Source: an uncultured Myxococcales bacterium | GTDB taxonomy: Bacteria > Myxococcota_A > UBA9042 | DNA: 54,535 nucleotides | Assembly (NCBI GenBank): GCA_903919145.1 | Contig: CAIXGW010000080.1 | Span: forward strand, 1 to 54,535 | Direction: 5' to 3' | Part shown: positions 16,885 to 24,485 of the stretch, piece by piece | How positions within the stretch are numbered: position 1 is the stretch's first letter | Layout: every line of letters begins with the position of its first letter | Notes under the pieces: generated by a model | The model's database searches: none | Told to the model about the DNA's origin: nothing | Seen by the model: the letters and a program-made list of their open reading frames with translations, nothing else | Program-made: the position numbers and the translations under genes

Positions 16885-17490
16885 ATGCACTCACCCATCC
16901 GCAGGCGGATTGTACGCGGCGCTATCCAGGCCGGGCTGGCAGCGCTGCTGGCGATGGCACTGCTGGCAGGCCAAGCCCTGGCCGCCACCTGCCCCATGGC
17001 GGACCTGGGCGGCAGCGACATTCTGCAATTGCTCCAGCAGCTTGGCCGTCCGACGCTGGCACAGCCCGAACCCCAGTCGCGCTGGGCGGCGCTGCTGCCC
17101 CAGCAGGTGGGGCTGACGGTTCACAACGGCCAGCGGGCCTCTGTGGGCTGGACAGACACGCCGACCACCAGCACAGAGCGCTACGGCCAGTACGCATCCT
17201 GGGGAGTCTCGGTGCGTTTGGGCTGGGACCTCAAGGAGCTGCTGCGCCCTGCCCCGCTGCCACAGCTGCCCACGACCGATCAGCGGCTGCAGTGGGCCCT
17301 GCACACAGAGAGCCTGGCCAGCCGCCTGGCGGTGCCCCTGCGGCAATTGCGGCGCGCCCAGCTGCTGGCGACCACCGCCCAGCGCGGCGATCCGGTCTGC
17401 GCCGAAGCTCAGGCCGAGGCGGAGGCGGCGCTGCTGGTGCTGCAAGCCGTCAGAATCGCGGCCCAGCCGGTTCGGCCGCCGAGTTGGTAA
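16885..17490 (+). CDS. Small secreted protein of unknown function
   Basis: 201 residues from the ATG at 16885, chosen because GGAG lies 8 bp upstream and a clean signal peptide follows (RRRIVRG, then a hydrophobic core, then GQALA-AT). An upstream in-frame start would put 40 low-quality residues before the signal. The mature part has a predicted beta segment (about 75-115: VGLTVHNGQ...SVRLGW) and then a long Ala/Leu/Gln/Arg-rich helix (about 130-195) with one Cys. This resembles half of a TolC-like or other periplasmic helical protein, but I do not recognise the family. It has its own sigma-54 promoter, so it is probably regulated separately from the upstream operon. Confidence 0.7.
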   Translation: MHSPIRRRIVRGAIQAGLAALLAMALLAGQALAATCPMADLGGSDILQLLQQLGRPTLAQPEPQSRWAALLPQQVGLTVHNGQRASVGWTDTPTTSTERYGQYASWGVSVRLGWDLKELLRPAPLPQLPTTDQRLQWALHTESLASRLAVPLRQLRRAQLLATTAQRGDPVCAEAQAEAEAALLVLQAVRIAAQPVRPPSW

Positions 17491-17504
17491 GGGCTCGTAA
17501 AACA

Positions 17505-17522
17505 ACAACTCGATCGAGTTGT
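17505..17522 (-). terminator. 18-bp perfect palindrome with U-rich tail, probable terminator for the prfA direction
   Basis: ACAACTCGATCGAGTTGT is a perfect 18-bp palindrome 15 bp after the stop codon of the small secreted protein gene. Read on the minus strand it is followed by TGTTTTA, as expected for an intrinsic terminator of transcripts coming from prfA. On the plus strand it could form the same stem but lacks a T-run. Confidence 0.5.
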
Positions 17523-17565
17523 GTCTAGAGCGGAGCGGTGAGAGGGCCCCGCGATCCCGAAGGGC

Positions 17566-17593
17566 GCGAGCACTGCTCGCGAGTGGGACTCGC
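17566..17593. repeat. Two overlapping tandem hairpins
   Basis: GCGAGC-ACT-GCTCGC (17566-17580) overlaps by two bases with GCGAGT-GGG-ACTCGC (17579-17593). Both have 6-bp perfect stems and 3-nt loops. They are part of a 190-bp non-coding block dense in inverted repeats. Confidence 0.65.
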
Positions 17594-17629
17594 AAAGACG
17601 CGAACTTGCGACCCACCCAGCAAGCAAAT

Positions 17630-17667
17630 GGGCCTCGGAGAAAATCAAGTTGATTTTTACAGGCCCA
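17630..17667. repeat. Nested two-tier inverted repeat
   Basis: The outer arms TGGGCCT (17630-17636) and AGGCCCA (17661-17667) enclose inner arms AAAATCAA and TTGATTTT around a single G (17641-17657). This is an extended imperfect hairpin just downstream of the prfA stop on the minus strand. The AT-rich inner stem is unusual for this genome. It could be an RNA processing or terminator structure. Confidence 0.6.
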
Positions 17668-17684
17668 AAGAGTCAGCCGGGCGG

Positions 17685-18761
17685 CTACAAGGAGTGCTGG
17701 TCGGCCGCCAGCAGCTGGGCGCGCTCGTGGGCCAGCAAGGCCTGCACCACGTCGCCCAGGTCGCCCTGCATGACCTGATCCAGGTTGTAGACCGTCAGGC
17801 CCACGCGGTGGTCGGTCAGGCGATTCTGGGGGAAATTGTAGGTGCGGATGCGCTCTGAGCGGTCGCCCGAGCCCACCTGCTCTTTGCGGTTGGCGGCTTG
17901 CACCGCGTGGATCTGCTGCTGCTGCGCGTCAAACAGCTTGGACCGCAGCTGCATCATGGCGCGGGCCTTGTTCTTGAGCTGGCTGCGCTCGTCTTGGCAC
18001 TGCACGACCACGCCGGTGGGCAAGTGCGTGATGCGGACAGCGGAATCGGTCCGGTTGACGTGCTGACCGCCGGATCCGGAAGCGCGATAGGTGTCGATAC
18101 GCAGATCGCCGTCGCGGATGTCGACCTCTACATCATCGACTTCTGGCAGCACGGCCACGGTGCAGGCCGAAGTGTGAATGCGCCCTTGCGACTCGGTCGA
18201 CGGAATCCGCTGGACCCGGTGGGTGCCCGACTCGTGCTTGAACAGCGCGTAGGCCTTGGTGCCCTGGATGAACATGACGACTTCTTTGAAACCGCCGATC
18301 TCGGTCTCATTGCCCGACATCACCTCGACCTTCAGGCCGCGCATCTCAGCGAAACGCGTGTACATCCTTAGCAAGTCTGCGGAAAACAACCCTGCCTCGT
18401 CTCCACCGGTGCCGGCGCGGATCTCGACGATGCAGTTGTCGTCATCGCGCGGGTCGCGAGGCACCATCAGCTCGCGCAGCTCGGCGGCCACCGCATCGCG
18501 CTCTTTGCCTAGCTGCTGCTGCTCCTCTCGGGCCATCTCCTTGAGATCCGGGTCCGTCTCGGCCGACTCAAGCTCGCGGGCTTCAGCCAGGTGCTTTTCT
18601 AGCGATTCCCACTGGCGAAACGCCACGACCAGCGGCTCAATCTTGGCGCGCTCTCGCATGAGCTTGACCGATTTCTCGGGATCCGCTGCGATTTCATTGG
18701 TAGCAAGGGCATCGCCGAGCTCGTCATAGCGAAGGGCGAGCGGCAACAAGCGATCAAACAT
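17685..18761 (-). CDS. prfA: Peptide chain release factor 1 (RF1)
   Basis: 358 residues, the normal length. It recognises UAA and UAG and triggers peptide release on the ribosome. The catalytic GGQ lies at about 231-233 in SGSGGQHVNRTDSAVR, and the domain 2 region GGDEAGLFSADL is intact. The tripeptide that reads the stop codon is P-S-T (about 186-188) in RIPSTESQGRIHTSA, where P-A-T or P-V-T is usual; this still fits RF1 and not the SPF of RF2. The gene itself ends in TAG, an RF1 codon. The neighbouring DUF1385 gene upstream is a frequent companion of prfA in other bacteria. Confidence 0.97.
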   Translation of the reverse strand: MFDRLLPLALRYDELGDALATNEIAADPEKSVKLMRERAKIEPLVVAFRQWESLEKHLAEARELESAETDPDLKEMAREEQQQLGKERDAVAAELRELMVPRDPRDDDNCIVEIRAGTGGDEAGLFSADLLRMYTRFAEMRGLKVEVMSGNETEIGGFKEVVMFIQGTKAYALFKHESGTHRVQRIPSTESQGRIHTSACTVAVLPEVDDVEVDIRDGDLRIDTYRASGSGGQHVNRTDSAVRITHLPTGVVVQCQDERSQLKNKARAMMQLRSKLFDAQQQQIHAVQAANRKEQVGSGDRSERIRTYNFPQNRLTDHRVGLTVYNLDQVMQGDLGDVVQALLAHERAQLLAADQHSL

Positions 18762-18949
18762 GGCGACCTTGCAGGAGGGAAGTTGGCAAGACCCTAGAGG
18801 GCAGTATTCGCGGGGTCTTGGGGCTCAAAGGGGCACAGCTCGGGCCCGTTGCCAGGGCAAGCTCCAGCGCGCAGCCCCCAGAACCTACGCCTGGGGGTCA
18901 GCATTGTGCGCCAGGTACGGCGCCGACGCCACCGCCATGCCCCAGGCCT

Positions 18950-20116
18950 TTAGGCGGCCAGAGCCACTGGCGCCACGGGAACGGCGGCTCCGTCGACAAA
19001 CGCAGCGTAGGACGGAAAGACCACGGCATTCTGATCGCCTTCGGGCAGCGGCTGGCCGGCGGCGATGGCCAATTCGCGGCGCAAGGTCATCTGCAGGGCG
19101 ACGAGCGCGATCTCCAGCTGAGAATCGTCGGGTTCCTTGGTGGTGATGTACTGCAGCTGCAGCCCCGGCCAGGTGAAGGCGCGCACGATCGGATTGCTCG
19201 GAAACCTGGCTGAAAGGCGCGTCATTTCATAGGCAATGCCTGCCACCGGAAACATCAGCGGCAGCTTGACAAAGACGTAGGCCAGCTGGTTGAGCCACTT
19301 CTTGTCGCTGATCTCTGGCAGCAGCGGAAAAATCACAGAGAACAGCACGATCGAGGTCACTACCGTGATCAGCAAAAAGCTGGTGCCGCAGCGCGGATGC
19401 AGGGTGGTGAAGGTGCGCGCGTTGGCGACTGTCAGGGGCAGGCCTTTCTCGTGGCAGTAGATGCTCTTGTGCTCGGCGCCGTGGTATTGAAAAACCCGCT
19501 GAATGTCAGGCATGCGCGAGATCAGGGCCATGTAGCCGACAAGCACCGCGATCTTGATGATGCCGTCTACGACTTGAAAGCCCAGGTCTTTGCCAGACAG
19601 GAGCGCCTCGCTGCCCAGCAGGTGGCCGGCGGCCCAAGTCAGAAAGTGAGGCAGCGCGGCAAACAGGGCAAAACCAAAAGCAATTGACACCGCGATGGTG
19701 CCAACAATGGCCAGCTGCGACATGCCGCCCGCAGCGGCCTTGGCGGTTGGGGCCACCGCCTCGACCTTCGCAACTGCGTCGTTCTTGGCAGGTCCGTCGG
19801 CGTGCAAAGAGCTGTCGGCCTGGGCGAGGGCCGGCGCCTGGGCAGCCTCTTGCTCATCCAGGAACTTGGCCGCCTCGTCGGCAGAGAAGGTCAGGGCCTT
19901 CATGCCGTTGTGCATCGACTCGAACAGGACCACCGCGCCGCGCAGAAACGGCTTGCGCAGCCACTTGGCCTTGTCCCAGATGGACACCCAGCGGTCTTCC
20001 TTAACCACGATCTCGCCATTGGGCCGGCGCACGGCAATGGCCAGCGAATGGGGCGAGCGCATCATCACGCCCTCCAGGATCGCCTGGCCGCCTACGCTCA
20101 TCGGTCCTTCTGCCAT
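18950..20116 (-). CDS. DUF1385 (YqhQ-like) membrane protein
   Basis: 388 residues. The family hallmarks are clear: GGQAILEGVMMRSP at the N-terminus and YHGAEHKSIYCHEKGLP followed by LHPRCGTSFLL in the second half, rich in conserved His/Cys/Glu as expected for a metal-binding membrane protein. Several membrane segments lie at about 165-185, 205-225, 285-310 and 320-340. Between the N-terminal domain and the first of these is a 60-residue Ala-rich, low-complexity insert (about 100-160) that I would not expect in the family core. The biochemical function is unknown. It precedes prfA by 188 bp and is probably cotranscribed. A GGAG ribosome-binding site sits 8 bp before the ATG. Confidence 0.9.
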   Translation of the reverse strand: MAEGPMSVGGQAILEGVMMRSPHSLAIAVRRPNGEIVVKEDRWVSIWDKAKWLRKPFLRGAVVLFESMHNGMKALTFSADEAAKFLDEQEAAQAPALAQADSSLHADGPAKNDAVAKVEAVAPTAKAAAGGMSQLAIVGTIAVSIAFGFALFAALPHFLTWAAGHLLGSEALLSGKDLGFQVVDGIIKIAVLVGYMALISRMPDIQRVFQYHGAEHKSIYCHEKGLPLTVANARTFTTLHPRCGTSFLLITVVTSIVLFSVIFPLLPEISDKKWLNQLAYVFVKLPLMFPVAGIAYEMTRLSARFPSNPIVRAFTWPGLQLQYITTKEPDDSQLEIALVALQMTLRRELAIAAGQPLPEGDQNAVVFPSYAAFVDGAAVPVAPVALAA

Positions 20117-20412
20117 GTTTTCTGCTCCAATTCGTTGCAGTCAATTGTGGATGCCGCAATCAGGGGGGCTGGGACGCAGTGCTGACAGCCGCCGTGCGCC
20201 ATCTGAGCGCACCCCACCAGCCTACACCGCAGCTGGGTTCTAAGACCGGGCCCCGACCGGTGACAACGCGTCAGGATAGCGTGTTGTTCCCGCTGGCGCC
20301 ACGCAAAGCGCTGTCAGCCCGTCGTCATACCAGGGGAATACGCCGTGACAGCCGCCCATGTCCGTGGCACCTTTGACCGCAGTGACCCACAGCGTTGGGT
20401 CTGAGCTTGCCA
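20117..20412. other. Divergent intergenic region
   Basis: 296 bp between the DUF1385 gene (minus) and the HAD phosphatase gene (plus). Promoters in both directions are expected, but no hexamer pair stands out. I see no small gene, repeat or strong hairpin. Confidence 0.35.
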
Positions 20413-21105
20413 ATGGCCGCCCCTACTGCCCCCCATGCCGCGCCTTCCCCTGTGGCGCCCTCTCTGCCGCCGATGGCGCCGCTTGCCGATCCTGCGGCGG
20501 TGCTGGCCGCCCTGGAGGCCCTGACCGCCGGCGCCGTGGTCGCCACCGACGCCGATGAGACCCTGTGGGCCGGCGATGTCGGCGATGAGATCGTCCGCCT
20601 CGCCAGCGAAGGCGGCGGACCGTTTGCCAGGGGAGACGCTGACTTTGCCTGGTATTCCAAAGAGATGGCTGAAGGGGACTATGCCAACGCCTGCCGGTTT
20701 GCCGCCCGGCTGCTGGCCCAGGTAGACGCCGAAGCCGTCCGCACGGCGGTGTCGCCGACCTTGGCTGCCATCGCGGTGCGCGGCTGGCTGGTCGATGCGC
20801 TGCTGCGGGCGATGGACCGCGGGGTCCAGCTGGTGATCGTGTCGGCCTCGCCGCTGCCGGTGGTGCGCTGGACAGCCGATCTCCACGGGCTGCACGCCGC
20901 CGCGGTGATCGGCATTGAGGCCCGCGCCAACGAGGTCCAAGAGCCGGCGCCGGTGGGCTTTGGCAAAGTCGAGGCGTGGCAGCGCCTTGGCCTGGCGCAG
21001 CCGCAAGTGGCGCTGGGCGACTCGCGCTGGGACGGGCCGCTGCTGCAGATGGCCCAAGCAGGATTCCTTTTGCAGAAAGCCAGCAAAGACGTGTTTTCGC
21101 TTTAG
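20413..21105 (+). CDS. HAD-superfamily phosphatase (SerB-like)
   Basis: 230 residues from the ATG at 20413; an in-frame TTG 18 bp upstream is possible. HAD motif I is DADET (Asp46 nucleophile, Asp48), motif II is the VIVSASP strand, the motif III Lys is in GFGKVEAW, and motif IV is GDSRWD. A helical cap lies between motifs I and II. It should hydrolyse a small phosphate ester, like phosphoserine phosphatase or related enzymes, but the substrate cannot be told. The first 30 residues are Pro/Ala-rich. It begins a run of four plus-strand genes (20413-24322) that may form an operon with the EI24-like and Get3-like genes. Confidence 0.85.
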   Translation: MAAPTAPHAAPSPVAPSLPPMAPLADPAAVLAALEALTAGAVVATDADETLWAGDVGDEIVRLASEGGGPFARGDADFAWYSKEMAEGDYANACRFAARLLAQVDAEAVRTAVSPTLAAIAVRGWLVDALLRAMDRGVQLVIVSASPLPVVRWTADLHGLHAAAVIGIEARANEVQEPAPVGFGKVEAWQRLGLAQPQVALGDSRWDGPLLQMAQAGFLLQKASKDVFSL

Positions 21106-21145
21106 TCCGCACAACCAGTGAACAAGGGTCCGCCGAGGTCTGCCC

Positions 21146-21970
21146 ATGGCCGCACCGCCCCCCCTGCCCACTGCCCTGTTGGCGCGACTGCGTTTTGGTG
21201 CGCGCGCGGCTGCCGACGGTGTCGGTTTTCCTTTCAAACATCCTGAATTATTTGGGCTGGTGGCACTAGTCCTGGTCTGCTATGGCGGCGTGTGGCTGGC
21301 CCTGCTGGCGGTGGCGGCGCGCTATGACCGGCAGGTGGTGGACTGGCTGGTCAGCCCGGCCGGGCCGCAGTGGTGGGCGCAGGCGCTGACGGCAGTGGCC
21401 ACCGGCGCGGCCTACGCGTTGACCTGGCTGGCAGCTCTCATCGCCGCGGCGGCGCTGGCTTTGCCCTTGTGCGGTCCGCTGTTGTCGCTGTTGGCCGATC
21501 GGGTCGAGCACCGCTACCTGGGCCAGACCGGGCCGTTGCCGGCGTGGACGACGCTGCTGGCAGAGATGGGCCGCGGCCTGGTGCGCGGCCTGACCCTGGC
21601 GCTGCTGCTGGCTATTGGCAACTTGCTGCTGTGGCTGGCTGGCTCGGCGCTGAGCGCGCTGCTGCCGCCAGTCGGGGCGCTGTTTGGCCTGGTGGCCGGC
21701 TGGACGTGGCAAGCGCTGGGGGCGGCGGCCATGACGGCTGGCTACGTCTTTGAGAACCAGCGCACCACCCTGGCGGATCAGCTGGCGACGCTGCAGCGCC
21801 ACGCGGCGATCTGGGTGGGCTTTGGCGGGCTGGCTCTGCCGATGTGCTGGATACCGCTGGGGGTCCCCTTTGCTGTGACCGGTGCGACCCTGCTGGCGCT
21901 GCGCCTGCACCTGGTGGGCGAACTGACGATGCCGGCCCGCGCCCCCTTGCCGGCCGTCACACCTCCTTGA
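21146..21970 (+). CDS. EI24/CysZ-family integral membrane protein
   Basis: 274 residues with an N-terminal amphipathic region (GFPFKHPELFG), as in EI24/CysZ proteins, and then about five hydrophobic segments (38-62, 80-115, 145-175, 180-200, 225-250). CysZ is a sulfate permease in enterobacteria, while eukaryotic EI24 is an ER membrane protein. The bacterial family is broad and mostly uncharacterised. GAGG lies 7 bp before the ATG. It sits 40 bp after the HAD gene and 52 bp before a Get3/ArsA-like ATPase gene, an arrangement that hints at work with those ATPases. No cysteine-biosynthesis gene is nearby. Confidence 0.75.
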   Translation: MAAPPPLPTALLARLRFGARAAADGVGFPFKHPELFGLVALVLVCYGGVWLALLAVAARYDRQVVDWLVSPAGPQWWAQALTAVATGAAYALTWLAALIAAAALALPLCGPLLSLLADRVEHRYLGQTGPLPAWTTLLAEMGRGLVRGLTLALLLAIGNLLLWLAGSALSALLPPVGALFGLVAGWTWQALGAAAMTAGYVFENQRTTLADQLATLQRHAAIWVGFGGLALPMCWIPLGVPFAVTGATLLALRLHLVGELTMPARAPLPAVTPP

Positions 21971-22022
21971 GGCTGGCCAGGGCAGCGCTGCCGGCGTGGT
22001 TGCCTTCCGCGCCGCGCGAGTT

Positions 22023-23108
22023 ATGCTGGGCACGATGACACAGCCGCTGCCCACCGCCCAGCCGCCCGCCGCCCCCCTGACCGCGCGCATGCCTGCGCCG
22101 GCTCTGTTGCGCGAAATGCTCAGCAAAGAACTGCTGCTGGTCACCGGCAAGGGCGGCGTGGGCAAGTCGACGGTCGCCCAGGTGTTGGCCAGGCGGGCCG
22201 CCAGCCAGGGCAAGAAAGTCCTGCTGCTGGAGCTGGAGGCGGTGTCTCGCGCCGGACCGCTGTTCCGCGCCGCCGCCGTGGGCCCTCAGCCCAAAGAAGT
22301 GGCGCCGGGGCTGTGGCTGGCTGCGCTAGAGACCATGGATTCGCTGCGCTATTTTGCGGTGCAGCAGCTCAAGATAGAGACCCTGGTCAACCTGGCTCTG
22401 CGCAACCGCGCCGTAGAGGGCTTCTTTCAGGCCGTGCCCGCGGTCAAGCCAATGCTGTTTCTGTACCACGTCTGGCGGCTGTTGGAAGAGCACGGCCCGC
22501 GCGGCGACCGGCGCTGGGATCTGCTGATTTGCGACATGCCCACCAGCGGCTTTGTGCAGGGCATGTATCAGATCCCTCTGACACTGCAGCAGACCTTTAG
22601 GGCCGGGCCGGTTCACGGCTACGGCAAGGCCATGGGCGACCTGCTGCTGGATGCCCAGCGCACCGGCCTGGTGCTTGTGACCCTGCCAGAAGAAATGCCC
22701 GTGGTAGAGACCTTGGAGCTTGGCGCGGCGCTGCGCAAAAACCACGGGGTGCAGCCGGTGGCGGTGGTGGTCAACGGGGTGTTTCCCTCAGCCTTGGATG
22801 CCGGTGAGCTGGCTGAGCTGGCCACCGCAGTCCAAAAACCCACCCCAGACGCAGCCGCCGTGGAGGATGCCCTGGCGCTAGAGAGGCTGATTGGTGCGGA
22901 GCCCGTTGCCGATCTGATGGACCTTGGTGCTCACCTGTGGGCCGCGGAGCTGCTGCTGGGCCGCCGCCAGCGCGCCCAAGGCCTGCTGCCCAAGCTGGGC
23001 GACGCCGTGCGCGGCCGCATCTTAGAGCTGCCCTTCCTGTTTCGCCGCGAGCTGCCGCTAGCCGCGATCGACCAGCTGGCCGCCAACCTAGACGGAGGCC
23101 AACCGTGA
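22023..23108 (+). CDS. Get3/ArsA-like ATPase, first of a pair (canonical deviant Walker A)
   Basis: 361 residues from the ATG at 22023; the ATG at 22035 is an equally acceptable start. The P-loop GKGGVGKST (about 42-50) has the signature Lys typical of ArsA/Get3/MinD ATPases, and a switch-like DMPTSG segment lies near 175. The family includes arsenite-pump ATPase subunits, eukaryotic Get3 (tail-anchored protein insertion) and the paired actinobacterial BagA/BagB proteins. The metalloid-binding Cys residues of true ArsA are not evident, so an arsenic role is unlikely. Its stop overlaps the start of the second ATPase (GTGA), showing translational coupling and a likely heterodimer. Confidence 0.88.
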   Translation: MLGTMTQPLPTAQPPAAPLTARMPAPALLREMLSKELLLVTGKGGVGKSTVAQVLARRAASQGKKVLLLELEAVSRAGPLFRAAAVGPQPKEVAPGLWLAALETMDSLRYFAVQQLKIETLVNLALRNRAVEGFFQAVPAVKPMLFLYHVWRLLEEHGPRGDRRWDLLICDMPTSGFVQGMYQIPLTLQQTFRAGPVHGYGKAMGDLLLDAQRTGLVLVTLPEEMPVVETLELGAALRKNHGVQPVAVVVNGVFPSALDAGELAELATAVQKPTPDAAAVEDALALERLIGAEPVADLMDLGAHLWAAELLLGRRQRAQGLLPKLGDAVRGRILELPFLFRRELPLAAIDQLAANLDGGQP

Positions 23109-24322
23109 GTGCTGCGGCCCAGCCGACCCTGGCTCTGGAAACCCTGCGCCGCGCCAAGCTGATTGTGCTGGCCGGGTCGGGCGGCGTGGGCAAGACCACC
23201 TCTTCGGCGGCGCTGGCGCTGCAGGCGGCTCTGCTCGGGCGACGGGTGCTGGTCCTGACCATCGATCCGGCGCAGCGACTGCTTCAAGCCCTTGGCCTGC
23301 AAGGCGAAGATCCGGCAAACAAGCCGGTAGCCAATGTGCCCCATGAAGTCCTGCCGCGGCTGCAGCACCTGGTGCCGGGCGGTCAACCAGGCGGCAGCCT
23401 GCACGCGATGATGCTGGACGCCGGCCTTGGCGCCATTGCCATGGTAGAGAGGCTGCTACCCGACGCTCAGCTGCGCGACCGCGTGCTCAACAATCGCATC
23501 TACAAGGCTTTCTTGCCAACCTTGCAGGCCAGCCCAGACTACATGGCCTTGGAGCTGCTGTTTGAGCTGAGCCTGGACCCCCGCTTTGACCTGGTGGTCC
23601 TTGACACGCCGCCGATGCACAACGCCTTGGATTTCCTTAAGGCCGGCCACACCCTGGCCAGTTTTATCAACGAGCGGGTGCTCAAGTGGTTTGCCAAGGT
23701 GCCTCTGCCGGGCAAGAAGGCCAGCGGCTTGAGCAGCCTATTTGGCAGCGGCAGCTCGATGGCGATGAGCGTGCTGGGCCGGATGTTTGGCGCCGACGCG
23801 CTGCCAGATATCGCTGAGTTTTTCAGCAGCTTTCAAGAGGTGCTGCCCAAGCTCAAAGACCGCGCGCTGGCCACCGACGCCATGCTGCGCGAGCCTTCGA
23901 CCCAGTTCTTGGTGGTGACGGCGCCGGGAGAGACTTCGCTGCGAGAGGCTCGCCACCTGTTTCTGCAGCTGCAGCAGCACGGCATCCAGCCCGGTGGTTT
24001 TATCGTCAACCGTATGCTGCAAGTGCCTGTAGAGCTTGGCGATCGCCCAGGGCAAGCTTCCTTGACAGAGCGCCTGCTGCAGAGCGGAATGGACGCCAAG
24101 CGCGCCGCGGCCCTGGCAGAGAGCCTGCACCAAGCGGCGGAGCGGCTGCTGCACTTGGGTCGCTCTGACCTGGAGCACCTGCGCCAGCTGCAGCGGATGG
24201 TCGGCCCCAAGGGCTTCTGCGCCCCGGTGCCGCAGCGCGAGGGCGATGTCCACAGCCTGGTGCAGCTGCGCAAACTGGGCCAAATCGTGGTAGATGGTGC
24301 AGCACCGGGTCTAGCCACCTGA
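23105..24322 (+). CDS. Get3/ArsA-like ATPase, second of a pair (signature Lys replaced)
   Basis: 405 residues from the GTG at 23105, which overlaps the TGA of the preceding ATPase gene. The P-loop is GSGGVGKTT (about 25-33): the signature Lys of the deviant Walker A is Ser, while the catalytic GK[ST] stays. A DTPP switch II motif is near 167. A hydrophobic, Met/Phe-rich segment at about 200-250 (SGLSSLFGSGSSMAMSVLG) may be a client-binding helical region like that of Get3. The pairing of one xKGG and one xSGG/xTGG protein also occurs in actinobacteria. It probably forms a heterodimer with its neighbour and handles hydrophobic or membrane clients, or an anion. Confidence 0.88.
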   Translation: MSAAAQPTLALETLRRAKLIVLAGSGGVGKTTSSAALALQAALLGRRVLVLTIDPAQRLLQALGLQGEDPANKPVANVPHEVLPRLQHLVPGGQPGGSLHAMMLDAGLGAIAMVERLLPDAQLRDRVLNNRIYKAFLPTLQASPDYMALELLFELSLDPRFDLVVLDTPPMHNALDFLKAGHTLASFINERVLKWFAKVPLPGKKASGLSSLFGSGSSMAMSVLGRMFGADALPDIAEFFSSFQEVLPKLKDRALATDAMLREPSTQFLVVTAPGETSLREARHLFLQLQQHGIQPGGFIVNRMLQVPVELGDRPGQASLTERLLQSGMDAKRAAALAESLHQAAERLLHLGRSDLEHLRQLQRMVGPKGFCAPVPQREGDVHSLVQLRKLGQIVVDGAAPGLAT

Positions 24323-24342
24323 CGCCCCCTGATCTTTTGGGG

Positions 24343-24371
24343 TTGGGTGCCGCGTGGGGCCGTGCTACACT
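24343..24371 (+). promoter_or_regulatory. Candidate promoter of the kamA-like gene, extended -10
   Basis: TTGGGT (24343-24348) and TACACT (24366-24371) are 17 bp apart, and TG two bases upstream makes an extended -10 (TGCTACACT). Transcription would begin near 24378, giving a leader of about 108 nt. The GTGCTAC core is shared with other candidate promoters in the window. Confidence 0.45.
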
Positions 24372-24398
24372 CTGGCGCGCTTGGCGGCATGTGCTGCC

Positions 24399-24424
24399 GG
24401 GTGGTTGGGGGGTTGTTTGGGGGG
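24399..24424 (+). other. G-run cluster in the kamA leader
   Basis: Within the predicted 5' untranslated leader are GGG, GG, GGGGGG and GGGGGG separated by short T-rich loops. The transcript could fold a two- or three-layer G-quadruplex, about 60 nt before the start codon. It is unusual among the leaders in this window. Confidence 0.4.
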
Positions 24425-24485
24425 AACAGGCCATTGCGGTCCCGCCATGGTTTCTGCGCCACCCGATCTCAAGCAAGGTGGCGCC

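Noticed and set aside
17409..17648. Small minus-strand open frame through the inverted-repeat block
   Set aside because: It has no ribosome-binding site, overlaps the end of a supported gene, and its sequence is explained by the hairpin DNA.
17570..17650. Possible tRNA gene on the minus strand
   Set aside because: A T-arm-like segment is visible, but no matching acceptor stem, D-arm or anticodon arm can be formed around it, so I list only the hairpins.
20360..20400. TGGCAC segment as a sigma-54 site upstream of the HAD gene
   Set aside because: After the GG the invariant GC is not found 10 bp downstream, so the spacing rule fails.
22023..24322. Arsenic-resistance (ArsA) function for the paired ATPases
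   Set aside because: No ArsB, ArsR, ArsC or ArsD gene is nearby and the metalloid-binding Cys residues are not apparent, so only the broader Get3/ArsA family is named.
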